This document shows positions 11,579 through 24,552 of a stretch of 64,000 nucleotides of DNA, one piece after another. The notes under the pieces were generated by a model. It had not been told where the DNA came from and made no database searches. It saw only the letters and a program-made list of their open reading frames with translations. The stretch is from Melanocharis versteri (Eukaryota; Chordata; Aves; Passeriformes; Melanocharitidae): contig VZTG01002349.1 in assembly GCA_013397845.1 (NCBI GenBank), positions 193,383 to 257,382 on the forward strand, given 5' to 3'. The position numbers and the translations under genes are program-made. Within the stretch, counting starts at the first letter, position 1. Every line of letters begins with the position of its first letter.

Positions 11579-14500
11579 CTGCCACGAAGACAGGAACAGG
11601 CACATGTCAGACTGAGCTGCACTTGATGCAGTCTCCCAGGAAAGGTTTATCAATTCTTGTTTGTCACACTGTACCTCAGTTTTAATCCAACTTTCAGTCA
11701 GATAAATGAACACAGTAGGAAGAAACTGGACTATAAATTTTGCAGTGCAGGGCAATGAGAATAGCCCATCTAAATCGGCCATCTGCTGATCCATCTTTGG
11801 CCAGACCCAGTGTTAGAGATAGGGGGAGAAGTAAACCCTGCATCTGAAGAATTCACGTGGGATTTGTGAATGGAATTTGACCTATAGGTCCAAACCAAGA
11901 AGTTGTCTGTCTAGGGGATGGAGGGAGTCAAGCTCATTAAGAGGATGAGCCAGCTAATCTTCAGAAGAAACATTCCTGCATAAGGCAAGAGAAAGGTTTA
12001 CATTGCTGGTAGACTTTAGTCATGCACAGCCTATCAGGCACCACTGTTATGTGCTTCTGCACCTTCTTTCTCTGCATTCCCAGTAAGCCAGTGTCTGGCA
12101 ATCATTCCACCACAGGAAGACACTGACCTCCATCTCTGCTCATGCATGAGACTATGGGCATGGAAGGCGTAGCGTCGGTGACTGCGTATCTGATCCTCCT
12201 CTGATGCAACTGAAGGAGTTGTCCAACAGCTGTAGTGTATTGGGACACAAATGGGAGCTATGTGTTCTGGCTCAGACAAATGTCAAACCATGATTATGGA
12301 AGGGAAAAAGCAAGTAAAAGAAACTGTATACGATGTTTCAGCTTGCCTGAATTAGGGACAACTGCTGTTTGCCCCTCAGGTTTTGTTACATCTCTATCAT
12401 TTTCTGGATGCACACACAAGCAACAATGACACAAAGGCCTTTGATTAACTGCATGAATATTTATTATTGCCTGGGACAATTTAGTTTGGGTTTCATTATA
12501 GTCATCACCTTCTCTCTTAATCTGAGGCTTGCAGCATGTGTTGCACCTGAAATCTGTTTGGAGGTTACAGCTGGAGCAGGACATAGCTGCCTGCTTAGGA
12601 AAGGGAATTTCCCAAGCAGAAAGTATGTGCCACCTGGACTGCATGATCTTCACTGCCTTCCAGGCTGCATCTCCTCTTTAAGCCACATCTGATCCATAAA
12701 TCCTTAAATGTTTTGAGTACTAATAGCTTAAGTGGCTACCTCTGTCTTTCATGCACAAGTGACATTTAGAGCAGCTGCAGTCCTTTCGCCAACTTCAGCG
12801 TTCAGTTTTAAACAAAATGTTGTTACTTGCTTAGTGTTCTTGGCACAAGTCACTGGGTTCTGGAGTTTGTCTTCTTCTGGGAGTGGGAGCCACCCACAGG
12901 GCATTCAGAAATCCTGAGTTCTCCTCCAGGATTTCAGTTTTTATTGTTATCTTCCATTCTGTCTAGCTGGGATATGATTAAGGTTTTAGGGCTGTCTGAA
13001 TGGACAAACTTTTTTTTGATGACTAGAAACCTTTTTTTTTTTTTTTTTAATGGTCAATCCACTGCTGAATTGTGTGGTGACTAGCACAGACTGAGGGCTG
13101 AGCGCTTTTACGTGTGTGAAGTAAGTAAATGATGTCTCAATCACTGGAAAGCCTTATAAATTCCAAGTAACTACTAAAGAAGGGAGACAAACTAGCAAAC
13201 CCCAAAATGCGCTTGCAGGAAGCACAAATCTTGACAGCTGGTCATCTGTGCTTCTGACAACCCAGGACTAGCAGTGCAACTGCTTTGGCCTTAAAGATGG
13301 TCTAGGAACTAATTAACTTTCTTGTCCCAGAGGGGAACTGGGAGTATGTAGGGTGCTCTTTGTCCCTAAGCAGTAGAGAGGATCACAGGACTGATAAGAA
13401 GATAGAAGGTAAGAAGACATGCTGGAGAGAGAAGTGCAATGAGTACCAAAAACTCCCCTCTAGCCCATTTCCAACAGCAGCAGCTAGCAATGGAAGTATA
13501 AGGCAGGAGAACAGGGACAATAGAAAGGGACATTTCCTTAACAATTGCTTCCAGCAAGTTAGTCTTCTCTTGAAGTACCACCTGCAGTCTTTACCAGAAT
13601 ATTTAAAAGATGAGCATGGATTTTCCTCTCTGTTTTGAGCTTGTTTACACCCCTAACTTAGATAATATGTTTGGACTTTCCGAGGAAAGAGCGAGACAGG
13701 ACTTAATTTCCTTCTGGGGCAATTTCAGCAAAATTAATAGAGTCAGACCAATGTATACTGAGTTATATGTGTAGACGTTTGACTAAGTCTGAGAGGAATG
13801 ATGGCTTTTGTTCAAATAGTCTGCATTTAGGACAGAAATCTGTACTTTTTACCAGACTTTATTAGATTTTTTTCCCAAATGATAGGACTTTGTTGCCCAT
13901 TTAATGTGCATTATTGCTAAGTTAAAGTATAAGCAGAAACTACTTATGAACTTGCATTTGTCACCCTTCTTCAGAATTAGTTCTTTCTAGCCCTGAAATA
14001 AAAGTAGATGTGTGATACTGAAGAGTGAAATTTCTCTGCAGTCATGATAAGTAAAAGCAAAAACTATAGAGGGTGATTCCTTTACAGGTTTAGACCATTT
14101 CATCCAAAGCTGCTAAATGTAAAATATAGAAGTGCATTGGGACTGGAAGAAGGACTGTTCCCTTAGAGGTGGACATTCCTGTCTCTTGGTCACAGAACTT
14201 TCCATCTTGAGTGTTGTATTGTCTTCTGGGTGCATTTCACAGGAGCAGAAGCAAGCATTACATAATATATGTATTTAATAATTTATACAATAATGTAATA
14301 ATTCAACAACTCAAAATAATTCAGCAATTATTTTATAGTTGCTGCCACTATTTCAGAAAATACCTGGGAACTGCCCTCCAATCCTGAAAGGGATTTAGTT
14401 TCGTTAAATGTGCTCCAAGATTGTCCAAGGGGATTGTCCCCCTCACTCTGAGCAGGGAGAGGCGGTCATCATTTCTACATCTGAAAAAATTTAGGGATGA

Positions 14501-17500
14501 ACTCTGCTCTATGAAGACACTACAGGGGCAGCTCTGGATGAGATTCGAGGAACAACTCTAGAGATTTGAGAAACTGAAAGACAAGAAAGGAAATTTTCCA
14601 AGATCTGCATTTGGGGTTTAGTTATGTGAATCTTTTATTGGATCTGGAACCAATTTTGGATCCAATATCTCTTTAGTTAGGAATCCAGGTTCATGTGGTT
14701 TCATTCAGTAAGCTGGAATTCAGGGTGAAGCATCCCAAATTCCAGGCTGTTTTAATCCCAGCGTTGGACTGGATCTCATGATCTACTATGTGGTATTTTG
14801 AGCATATTGTACAGGGCTTTTTCCACTCCAGAGAAAATTAAATGTGAGGTAATAATGGGTCCTATCTACTAAATACTAGCAGGAATTTCAAACAAATCAT
14901 TTCACTGTTGTCTTACAATTGAGAAATGTGAAATCATACTGAGCAATATTTTTGCCTGTCACTTTGTACACATGGTCCTTTACATTGCAAGTCCATTAAT
15001 TCCTGTTATATAAAATCCCCTCATGTTTAGCTTAGTGCAGGTTTTATGCATTGTTTTGGGCTTTAAGAGGAAAAAAACCCCAAAACAAAACAGGACACTT
15101 GCACAGTTGTGGATGGACACAAATCTGCAATTCAACCTCCTTGCCACTGATCTATTTCTTTCTCTTGTGTTTGATAATTGTTGACTGTAAAGAGTTGTGG
15201 GACAGAGGCTCATCATTATTGCAGCTCTTTGTGGTAAAAGGTCTTTAGATTTTATCACTGTAGTCATTCTATACTTATGCTTTTTCAGATTGCTCTCAAC
15301 ATAAACATGATTGGGGAATTGATTTTTTCTGCCATTCAGTCTCTCTCCTACAGCATCAGACATAACAAGTACGTCTCTGAAAGGAAAAGAGCTTTCTGTT
15401 GCATGCCCAGAAGAGAAGCTACAGCTTATGCCAAATGTTAGTGCTACCCACACAGTGTCTCCCAGGAAGTAAGAATCTGCAGGAAAATTACCAAAAAGTC
15501 AGTAGGCTGACTTAAAATCTATGCTTCTTTCCTCTTTTTCCCCCTGTTGGCTCAGTCTCATTTCACTAGCAGCAATTCCTAAAGTTACCATATTACCTCA
15601 TAAATATTAGGGCTATTATCATGTCATTAAGAAATTATCCAGTGTTCCCCCATCCCATGACACTATTGACTACTGAAAAAGCAGACCTTGCCTTCTTTTT
15701 CAGCTATGTCTGCAAGCCTAATGAATGGTGTTGTGTGCATCTCTTATTTAAACTCTTTTTAAGGGGTGTCGAGCACTGAGAGGTGCAGACGCACACGCAC
15801 AAGAGAAAGAAAGAGGCCAAAGGAAACTATTTAAAACATGTAGGAGTTGTTTAGTTTATTCAGTGAAGTTCTGATCTCTTGTTGTAACAGCATCTGGAGA
15901 CACAGAATTAAGCCCCGGTAGGTGCCAAAGGGGGACTTGCTGTTGACTTAATTAGGTCAGCAGTGCTGGGTCTCTCCCTACCTGTGTGCCTGGATCAGTA
16001 TGTTGTGTTAGCCACCTGCACAGGAAACAAAAGGTCTTCCTTCAAGATATACACACATTTCTCCCACCTGACTATTTTTCCAGAACAACAGTACACATGG
16101 AGAACTTTCTATCTGTTTATTTCTCTTCCCCTGAGGTAGGAAGATTTGTGTCTGGCAACTCCAGTGACATGAGCCATGCAGGTTTAGAGCATTTGGAAAC
16201 AATTTATGTTAATGTTCCAAAGGCTAAAATGAAAAGATTTATTCACAACCATGAACTGACAGTTCAAACTATGCTGGTCTTTCTGGCAAGAGGCGATTTT
16301 TTTCCTGTGACTTAGCTGCTCTTACCACATTGATTATCTATCATGTTGTTGCAGCAAGAGGAAGACACTCTTAGAAGACCGAAGCGTCTTTCCAAACCAG
16401 ACCATAAGGCCATGCAAGGGGAAGAGGGGGAAACCTAATTTTATTTATTTTTAATTTACTTTAGAAAAATAAGAAATGACCTTTTTTTTGTAGTACTGAT
16501 GGGGGGTGGGAGTTGGGGGAAAGTTATGTATGGCCAGAATTCACCTGAACCCCAGCTTGAGAAAGTTAGCTGGTGTAGGTGCCCACCACGGACACCCAAA
16601 GCACTCCTGTGTGTTTAGATTTACAAAAACACATGAAGGGCTGGTAGCCCTCTTTGTTTGGCTGTCCAGGTGTATCTTATCCTCTTCATCGTGGGATGAG
16701 TGCCCACAAACACTGTCACGATGGAGCAAGGGAACCTGAGTGCTTGGAGGTCCTGCTGGCCATAGGACAAGTGTTGAAGCTTTGAGCTGCTTGGAGCTGT
16801 GACCCCTGAGCAGCAGCTCCTGGCCATGGGGAGCCAAGCCAGCTGATGCACAAAAGGCAGGTCTCTTTCCACGGGCCACAGAAGGACATTTGCTGCCTTG
16901 CACTAAAGGTGGCCAATGCAAAGGCTAACCAGGCTATGAGGGACGAGTGGTGTAGGGTTTATGCTTAGCTTGTAAATGAGACAGAGATGTTACGCACTCC
17001 TCTTTGACATTTTTAAGCTGAGAAGAAAGCAAAAGCCTTTTTCTTTCCCTGCTGCTATGGAAGAGCAATCCTGAAGTAAGCACATCAAGAAGAATTTGAC
17101 ACCCTGACATCAAGAAAACAAGTCCCTTATGATATGTAATTTCTCTCCCAGAACAGACCTGTTAACAAACCCAGGGTGCTTTACCAGTGTCCACTTCAAG
17201 TTTAGTAGGATATTAGAAGCACTCAGTTACAGAGGTGTTCATTGCTGTTTCTTAAGCTCAGAGTAAATATTTGCAGATGTCTTAGAAGCTCTTCAGCAAA
17301 AATCAGGAAAATTTGGTTTAATATTTGAAAATAATAGTAATAATAACATAAAACAATAAAAAATTGACCCCAAGTAAAATATCCCAGTCATACCTTTGAG
17401 ATGCTAAATTTAAAAGCTATTTAAAGAAAAAGAAGTTCAATTTTTAATAAAGTTGCCTTACAATATTCTTCAAAATCACATTTGGATTTTTCCAAGGACC

Positions 17501-20500
17501 TTGGAAAATAGCTGACTTATTTTGCAAATCGTATAACATTCCAATTTCTTTTTTAGAGTTTTTTTAAATCTCTTTAGAGCAATTTTCTAACCAGACAGAC
17601 TCCATTAACATATGCAGATAACCAAAGCATACCTGGTTCCTGTCTGGATTGCACAGTCAGCCTATCATGAATTGGAAAGTGGATAGTGTGCTGGTTAAGA
17701 TTGTATTCATTAGCTGAACATAAATAATAAAAAAAACCCAAACAGAAAATGTTTCTTGTGTGGCAAGGTTCCTCCTGTGTCTGGCTGAAGTAATCCCAGT
17801 TACAGTAGTGGAGAAGGAACACTCCACTTGTGGTTTCTGTGTGATTTATTGTATTTGGCAGTCAATAAAGATCTACTCCAGTCTAGAGCCACTCCAGCAG
17901 TGGTAGAGCAAGAACCAGTGGAAATATCTACGAATGCCACAGAAGAACTGAGCACTGGCACTTTGAAAGTGTAACCCACAGATTTTGCTCAGCGATTATC
18001 TCAGGTTGATATTGAAATTACTGGAGGATGTATGGTCTTACCAATATTCCTGTACACATTTCAATTACGAAAGAAGATTATTGAAATAACATGCAGCATG
18101 ACTTAAATCTGCCACAGCAAGGAAGAGCACAGTTCAAGTGGAGAGGCTTGCTCTTATTTTCTACTTTAAAACCTTTTGAAATTGCTGTCCTCCTTCTTTC
18201 TCTTGCAGAATAAGCAAATGCTTGTTCAAAGGAAAGGTCAAGTACTTGATACTGCTTAAGCATAAAAATTCATGTTCCTAATAAGAGCATTTAAGAAGAT
18301 AACAGAAAATGATAGCGGAGAAAAATAGTATAAGATTAATAAACCTTATTATATTTCTGGCACTACCCTGCAGAAGTAGTCTATAAGCTAAATGTCTGCA
18401 GACACTAAACTCCAACAAAGGCTTGTTTTTCCAGAAAAGGATTGCATTCTCTTATTGACAGGAACACTGCTAATCTCAGAGAAATTAGACTTTAAGATAA
18501 AAATACCCAGAAATGCTATGTGCTACCATGCAGTCATGTTTCCAAATCTTTCTGTATTTTTGAAATCCTGCATACTACTACCCAGGGCACAAAGCCAGAA
18601 CAGTGTCCCAAATAGCCTGTGTTTCCTTCTCTATAGAAATGATAGAAGAAAAGTTGGGATGATCCTGTGGAAAAAGAATGCTTTGTTATTTGTTCTGGCC
18701 TCTAGCAGCACAGCTCTGGCTCTGTTTCCTGAGGTAAGACCACAAAGCCCCCTTGTGTCTAAGATAATTGGCACGCGTGGCGTGGGGGATCAGTTAATGT
18801 GCGTCTTACAGCTGCCATATAAAACTGCTGTGGCAGCGAATGCCTCAGGGCTGCGAGGTACCCAAACGTCCCTGCGCAGCTGCCACGCCCGTGGCCTTCC
18901 AAACCATGACAAAGGAGGCTACATAAACCTTGGGGGCACCCATTCAGCTGGGCTCATCCTAGCAAAGCAGATTGATTGTACCTGGGTGAAACCAGCTGCG
19001 CCCAGTTTTTGAGGGGTTTGTGGCTGGACACGGAGAGCAAAGAGAACATCTAAAGTTGAGCCAAAGTGCTTGTGGTGCGTGAGAGGTACAGAAGAAAACA
19101 CAGAAAGACACAGAGAGCCTGGTGACATGGACATAGGCTATCTTTTTGTGGGCAAGATTCTCTCTAACTGAAAAAGGAAGATGTTGAATCTACCACGGAG
19201 AGCTGCATGGCATTGTATGGAGAGGTGGAATTCATCAGAGGCGAGATCCTGGTCTCTGAAGACACTTCTGCTCTAAATCCCAAGGGTGCTTCAGAGCAAT
19301 GACAAAATACATCTCTGTAATTGCTTACCGGTATTTCACGGCTTTATGCAATTTGCTGACTTTATTTTGCATGATGAAGGGAAGAAACAGCGGTGGATTT
19401 TGAGCCCTTACACTTGTGCTTGCCAAGGGTCTAGAACTAACTCACACCATCAGTGATACCTTAGGCCTTTCTCTACAGTGGTTGATATAGTTGAAACTTT
19501 AAATTCAAAAATTTCCTGTGAAAGGGAGGGGTGAATATGCTTATGTCAGTGTTATGCTCATCTGTATTCCTCTTATGGCACATTATTATATGTACAGTAA
19601 CCATTCAGCATCCTAGTTGATATAATCCAATATAATATAGAAGGGTATGTGAAAAGGAACAAAATTAACTTTTTCACCTGGCATAAGTATTTTGATGTTC
19701 ATCCTTATTGAAAGGCTCTAGTGGTTTATAATCAAATTCTGTCTATATATAGCTAATTAATATTGTTGAAATGTTAATGCTTCAGTGGCTGTCAATGTAT
19801 CCAAGATTTATTTTCATGAAACCTGTCATTACCCTGGCATTTCACACTCTCACTTGGGCTGAATCTGCATCACAAATAACTGTGCATATGTAAATGAAAC
19901 ATTAAAATTACACCATTAGAATTAATCAGTCTAAAAGTGCAAACTATGAGATTCCCCCAATCTCTGAAGCAGTACTCAAGTGAGGGAAGATGATTGTCTA
20001 CAGCACTACATCATTCAGAGTTTGTCCAGAGAGGCTCAGGACAGATTTATCCATCAGAGAAACATGAATGAGACTCAGACCTGAATGTCCCTGGTCCATG
20101 GAGTCCTTGAAAGAGATGAGCATGCTGGCCAGCAGCAACAGGCATTGCTTGTGGCTGATGGTGTTAACACCTATCTGACCTTCCCTTAACTCTGAATATC
20201 CTGGCCCCTGTGAGATGAGGTGAGTCAGGGAGGTGAGGACATCAGCAGGGAACACATTGCTTGGCTCTGAGGCTCGGGGCTCAATGCCCTGGAACACTGA
20301 GCCAGGTGTCTCTCAAGAATACAGGTCTTTGCAGCCCTCCTCATCCCTTTCTTTTGGGATGAAAGCTTGAATTTGCAGTGCAGTGCAGTAGAAACTGTCA
20401 CTAACCCTCCCAATTATTATAGGAGTTGTACTTTGTCACCGAAGTTTTGGGGTTGGTTTTTTTTTTTTTGGCTTCTGACGTTCAAAGTGTGATGGAATCC

Positions 20501-22619
20501 TGGCAGACTGTGTTCTGTGTGATCAAAGGAGCTGTCTGATCTCTTTTCTAACGCAAGGCGTGCCATCTGGGAGAGCTGATGTCTGTACGGACAGGAAAGA
20601 TGTGATCTCAGGGAAAGTGCTATCCCTAGACTTCTCTAAGAAGTGGGAAACAGATCATTATTCGTACCAGAGTTCTTCAGTTGGGAATCACCATTACATG
20701 CTCTATATGGTAGGAACTTCACACGGACAAACATCCGACACAGTATAGCCACTGTTGTGAGATAACAGTGATTTCATAAAAACTAATAATATCTTCCTGT
20801 AAATCCAAACCACCTGGAAGTGACTATTTGGTGCTTGCATATGTAGCACTGCTGGTTTCTGTGGGAGCACATTTAGCAGACTGGCGAGAACCAAAAATAG
20901 CCGTATTTTATCGCAGCACTTTAGTCATCTTGGGCTTTTTCAAAAGACCACAAGAACTGGTCAACTCCCTAGCCTCAGGTGTGCTAGTTAGATGGAGATG
21001 GCTGGTGGGAACCCCAGGCAATTTTTACAAATTTGATTTCTCAGCATCATTTTATGTCTTTCCAGCTGCCCCACTCACCTCAACCACATGTTGGTTCACA
21101 AGCCAGAGATCATTTTACCCTATGGTAGGGTAAAAGATGATAGTTTTATTGGTGCTCTGGTCAGATTTTGATAGTAATGCTATGGTGTGTCAGGAACCGA
21201 GTTTTCAATATAGCAACTCATATCCTTTTTAAAAAAAATATTTCTCCGTATGTGACCGGGAATTGGTCAGGTTCTATTGAAAAAGCAACCTCTAGAATCC
21301 ATCCTTTTCCAGGTATATCTACAGGTGCACAAAACAGACATAAAATTTGTCAAATAAAAATATACAGACCCTTTTTTTTTTTGCCTTCCATATCCAAATG
21401 CCTGAAGCAATCCTTTTCAAAGTTTACCATCTGGCTGATAAAAGACACAGAAGATTTTGGCCAGAAAGCTGTGGGTCCCATAAGTTTATGAATTGCTGAA
21501 AATAGGGTTCACAGCAGAAGCCCAGATACAACCTTAATTGTAGCATTCTTTCACACTTGGATGCATCTGTGTATTTAATAACACAGCCTTATGTTGGTCC
21601 CTTTTAGAAGGATTCCTATTCAAAGCAGCATATAGATACGCACAGCCATCAATAAATGTTACTGACCCTGGCAATCTCAATGTCAATTAGCAATCTTAGT
21701 TAATACACCTCTAGATTGGAGTCAGGGCAGTAGCAATCACAGACTGACTGACTTGCTGGTACATACATTTTTATAAGGTTTGCTGTCTCGTGACTGTGTG
21801 TGTCTCTGTACACAGCAGAGCTGAAATATGCAGGTATTTGGTCAACTAAATAAAAGCTGTATCCCTTGGGGGAAGTAGAAAGTTTGGAACAGCCACGAGT
21901 GCAGACAACGAAAGCTAGTATTTCCTTTATTATGTACACAGAGAAATCCACATTAGCATACAGTAAGGACTGGCTTATTGTGGCTGCACACACATGCACA
22001 CAGAGAGAAGCACAAAAAGAAGGAATGCAGAGCTATTAATTGGGATTTGTATTCTAATTTATTCTCTCTACATAAGAAGAAGAAATACGATGCTGATGGC
22101 TCCTCGTTTTTCCCATACACAATCTGTCCACAGTTTGCCTGCAAAGAGGAGAGGCTACCTTTGTTTCATGTGCATCTGCTCTTGCTACAGTACAAAAATG
22201 CTCCTTTGTTGAGCTCGGCAGCGGGAGTGCACGGAGGTGTAAGGAATCAAAGACCCCATCTTCTACTTTTTATCACCTCCCCAGTGGATTGCACACGCAG
22301 CACAATACAGTCATTAAAAATAGTTACACATGAAAAGACCCACCGCCTCATCAGCTCGCTGATGTGTCACTTTACTGACGGACATGCAGCAGTAATTGCT
22401 GTGATAAGAAATTTGTCTTTTTCTCCTCTTCGCACCCCTCCCTGTGCACTCAGGAGGAAGGGGGACCAGCAATCTCTCTCCTCGCATCCTTCCCCAACAA
22501 CCCACTGGGGCATTAAACAGCCCTCTCCTCCTCTCTGCACCCTTTGTTTAAAGTGACACTTCCAAAGCTATGTTCTGTGGGTAGTGGGAGGGAAGGGGAA
22601 AAAAGCGATATTTACTTAC
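11579..22619 (-). other. FHL2: Putative FHL2 5' intron (between candidate first exon and start-codon exon)
   Basis: If the donor at 22619 is real, this is an 11-kb intron ending at the acceptor before 11578. It is mostly AT-rich single-copy DNA with poly-T runs near 13030-13049 and 20458-20470 and an AATAAT-rich patch near 17330-17360. The longest plus-strand ORF (18392-19012) shows no domain, and I take it as chance. Additional noncoding exons could be hidden here and cannot be called by eye. Confidence 0.45.
22314..22323 (-). promoter_or_regulatory. MEF2 consensus motif
   Basis: CTATTTTTAA on the gene strand fits YTAWWWWTAR exactly. It lies about 300 bases downstream of the candidate first-exon donor, inside the putative first intron. 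MEF2 and SRF often act together in muscle genes. A single 10-base AT-rich match can occur by chance, so the call rests on its location. Confidence 0.35.
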
Positions 22620-22830
22620 AGAGCAGTAGCGGGCAGTTAATGCCACCTCCTGGACCGGGGACAGGGGGTCACATCCATTAACAAATGTGCAAAGAGCACG
22701 CTGGCCTGCTTGCAGCGGAGAGCTGTACAGCCAGCTGGGGCTTTCTACTGCCGGCAAAGAGCGGCTCTGCCGATTCCAGCTCTGCAGTCAGCGTTGTGTG
22801 GAAAGAGGCTGCCGCCTTCCCCAGCCTAGT
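22620..22830 (-). other. FHL2: Candidate FHL2 noncoding first exon
   Basis: On the minus strand this GC-richer block follows the CArG box at 22853-22862 and ends in a near-ideal donor, TCT|GTAAGTAA, at 22620/22619. Spliced to the acceptor at 11578 it would give a leader for FHL2. The frame of the FHL2 ATG stays open back through about 46 codons of this block to a TGA upstream, but that stretch has no ATG, so a noncoding leader is the simplest reading. Two short uORFs are visible: ATG at 22678 with TAA at 22639-22637 (13 codons), and ATG at 22674 followed at once by TGA. The transcription start (~22830) is inferred, not seen. Confidence 0.5.
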
Positions 22831-22841
22831 GAAACCCCTCG

Positions 22842-22862
22842 CTATCATTTTACCATATAAGG
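22842..22862 (-). promoter_or_regulatory. CArG box (SRF site) with adjacent GATA motif
   Basis: Positions 22853-22862 read CCTTATATGG on the gene strand, a perfect CC(A/T)6GG serum response element. A TGATAG (GATA factor) motif lies at 22842-22847, five bases further along. CAGCTG E-boxes lie at 22904-22909 (upstream) and 22732-22737 (inside the candidate exon). FHL2 is an established SRF/MRTF-responsive gene expressed in heart and smooth muscle, so this cluster beside a good donor is a strong promoter candidate. The TTATAT core could also serve as a weak TATA element. Confidence 0.55.
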
Positions 22863-24461
22863 AGACAAAAGCATCGGAGACTCTCATTCTTTGAGGCGCT
22901 CTGCAGCTGGCATTCGACACTTTCTCTATTCCAAGGGTGTCAATACTTCCCCCTCCCTAAGCATCTTGTCTCTCTTGGCCCCCTTCCTAAAATAAGGCTC
23001 TCTCTCCCCTCCTCCAGCCTTTGTTTCTCTAAACCCCTGATGCTTATTAATAACATGGCTTTGCTAAATCCGAGAGCTCGCTCTTTACAGCAGGAGAGAT
23101 TTTACAGCAACTCAAGCCCAAACATTTGTAAGGCTCTTCACCTGGCTGAGAGAATAAAGTCATTGGTCAATATTGAAATGAGGCTTTATTTGCTTTGGTC
23201 ATTTTGCCTGCTGAGTGTCTTGCCAAAGAAGAGTGAAACAACCTGTCTCTCTTCTCCTTTGTGGAGAGGTGCACATTTTTACTAAGACCGAGAGTGCGGA
23301 CATTTCTTTACGAGCATTCAGAACCCAGACTAGTTTCTCTTCACCCTTCTTTCTTGCCAAGCTCCCCCATAATCAGGAGGAAAACGAACAAAAGCAGGGG
23401 AAATCAATGAAACCAAAACCAACCATCTTTTTGTAAGGGAAAGCCAAAGGAACAGATTGTCTCAGCACATGCTCAGTACCCAGTCGAGAGCCTTGCCAGT
23501 GTGCACATGGTAAGAAGAGGGGGAGCTATTAATCCTACTATAACCAGGAACTACTTTTTCTGCTACAAAATCCAATTTCATTTATCAACCATTCTAGCAG
23601 AAACACATTCTGCTAATCAAAACAGTGAGGGTCCTGGGAAACCTCCCAGAGGGAAGAATTTGGATCAGAAGCACGTGCGAGATGTCTGCTCTCTGCAGCT
23701 TGAGGGGTAGGCTGGGGAGGCATTTCAGGGCAATTCTTCAGTAACGACTGGTGCTTGCCAAAGGGAGGTGCTTTAATATGAATGCTTTCAACCTTAAGGG
23801 AAACCAGAAGGATAAAAATGTAAAGCTCATTAGCCGAGACAGTCTTGCTGTTGTTTTGCATCCAGAAGATGCCAGGTCATCCAGTTGTGGGCACTGGGTT
23901 CTGGCACGTGCCTGGGCGGTGCTGTAGGTGTGCACATGGGTTAGATAAGGGTTTCTCCTGAAAAACAAACTTATGCCAGAACCCTGACCTGTACTTGCTG
24001 TCCTCTTATGCACCCAAATGAAGTCAGATTTGGAATGGGGGTGAAATGTGTTAGTTGGTCTCAGTGCTACTCCAAATCTAGAAAAGCTCAGAAGAAAATG
24101 ATGGGGAAGGGCCATTCCTAATTCTTCTGTCAGAGGCCAAATGTCCTTTACAGATGTGAGTTATTTTGATGGCAAGCAATGATCTGTTTGTCAGTTGCTC
24201 CAGCCTTTGCTGTTGAGTTTTCAAAACACAGGCATCATGCCCTGGAGGGCTGACAATGGGCGTACAGGATTAAGGATGCCATGGCAATTAAATCTTATTT
24301 AAATCAAAGCTGCTGCACTCCCCAGCCGCATGAGGAGTCCCTGACTCTTCCCTTGAATTTGCAGTGGCACTGTAAAATGAATTAAACCAGAGAGTGAACG
24401 ATTTTCATTGAACCCAGGAGCTACCTTGGAGCTGCATCCATATCTTGGGAGAGATACTGGT
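22863..24461. other. Upstream flank of the candidate FHL2 promoter
   Basis: This is mixed-composition single-copy DNA with an E-box at 22904-22909 and a pyrimidine-rich stretch around 22945-23030. No gene or repeat is recognised. ORFs on both strands are short and unlike any family I know. Confidence 0.5.
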
Positions 24462-24552
24462 TGGGTTTCCAGTCCCATCAATGACTTACTGGATGCCCTT
24501 GGACAAGACATTTCATCTTTCTGTTCTTTAGCTGCACTGTCTGTAAATATAA
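24462..24552 (+). repeat. MIR-like SINE remnant
   Basis: The run ...CTTACTGGATGCCCTTGG, then ACAAGACATTTCATCTTTCTG, then CTGCACTGTCTGTAAATA follows the order of the MIR core (TGACCTTGGGCAAGTCACTT, TCTGTGCCTCAG, TCATCTGTAAAATG). It is an old, degenerate tRNA-derived SINE piece. Similarity is judged by eye and the ends are approximate. Confidence 0.45.

Larger units (their letters stand above)
1..22830 (-). other. FHL2: FHL2 gene body (partial; last exon off the left edge, 5' boundary tentative)
   Basis: Four coding exons on the minus strand join in frame to give a half-LIM followed by LIM1, LIM2, LIM3 and the start of LIM4, which is the FHL family layout. The residues match FHL2 as I know it (start MTERFDC, then DLSYKDRHWHE, TKSFIPKDNQNFCVPCYEKQ and QLSGQRFT). 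FHL2 is a zinc-binding adaptor at the sarcomere, focal adhesions and nucleus. It acts as a transcriptional cofactor, for example with SRF, beta-catenin and the androgen receptor. The window holds about 229 of roughly 280 residues; the remaining ~50 lie before position 1. The exon set shows no frameshift or missing zinc ligand. The right boundary (~22830) assumes the candidate first exon described separately; the proven transcribed part ends at about 11578. Confidence 0.9.

Noticed and set aside
14980..15453. 157-codon minus-strand ORF
   Set aside because: Contains an F-rich run from a local CCCCAAAACAAAAC tract and no domain signature; treated as chance.
18392..19012. 206-codon plus-strand ORF in the putative FHL2 5' intron
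   Set aside because: No recognisable domain, low-complexity and hydrophobic stretches without pattern, and no supporting splice or promoter context; expected by chance in 64 kb.
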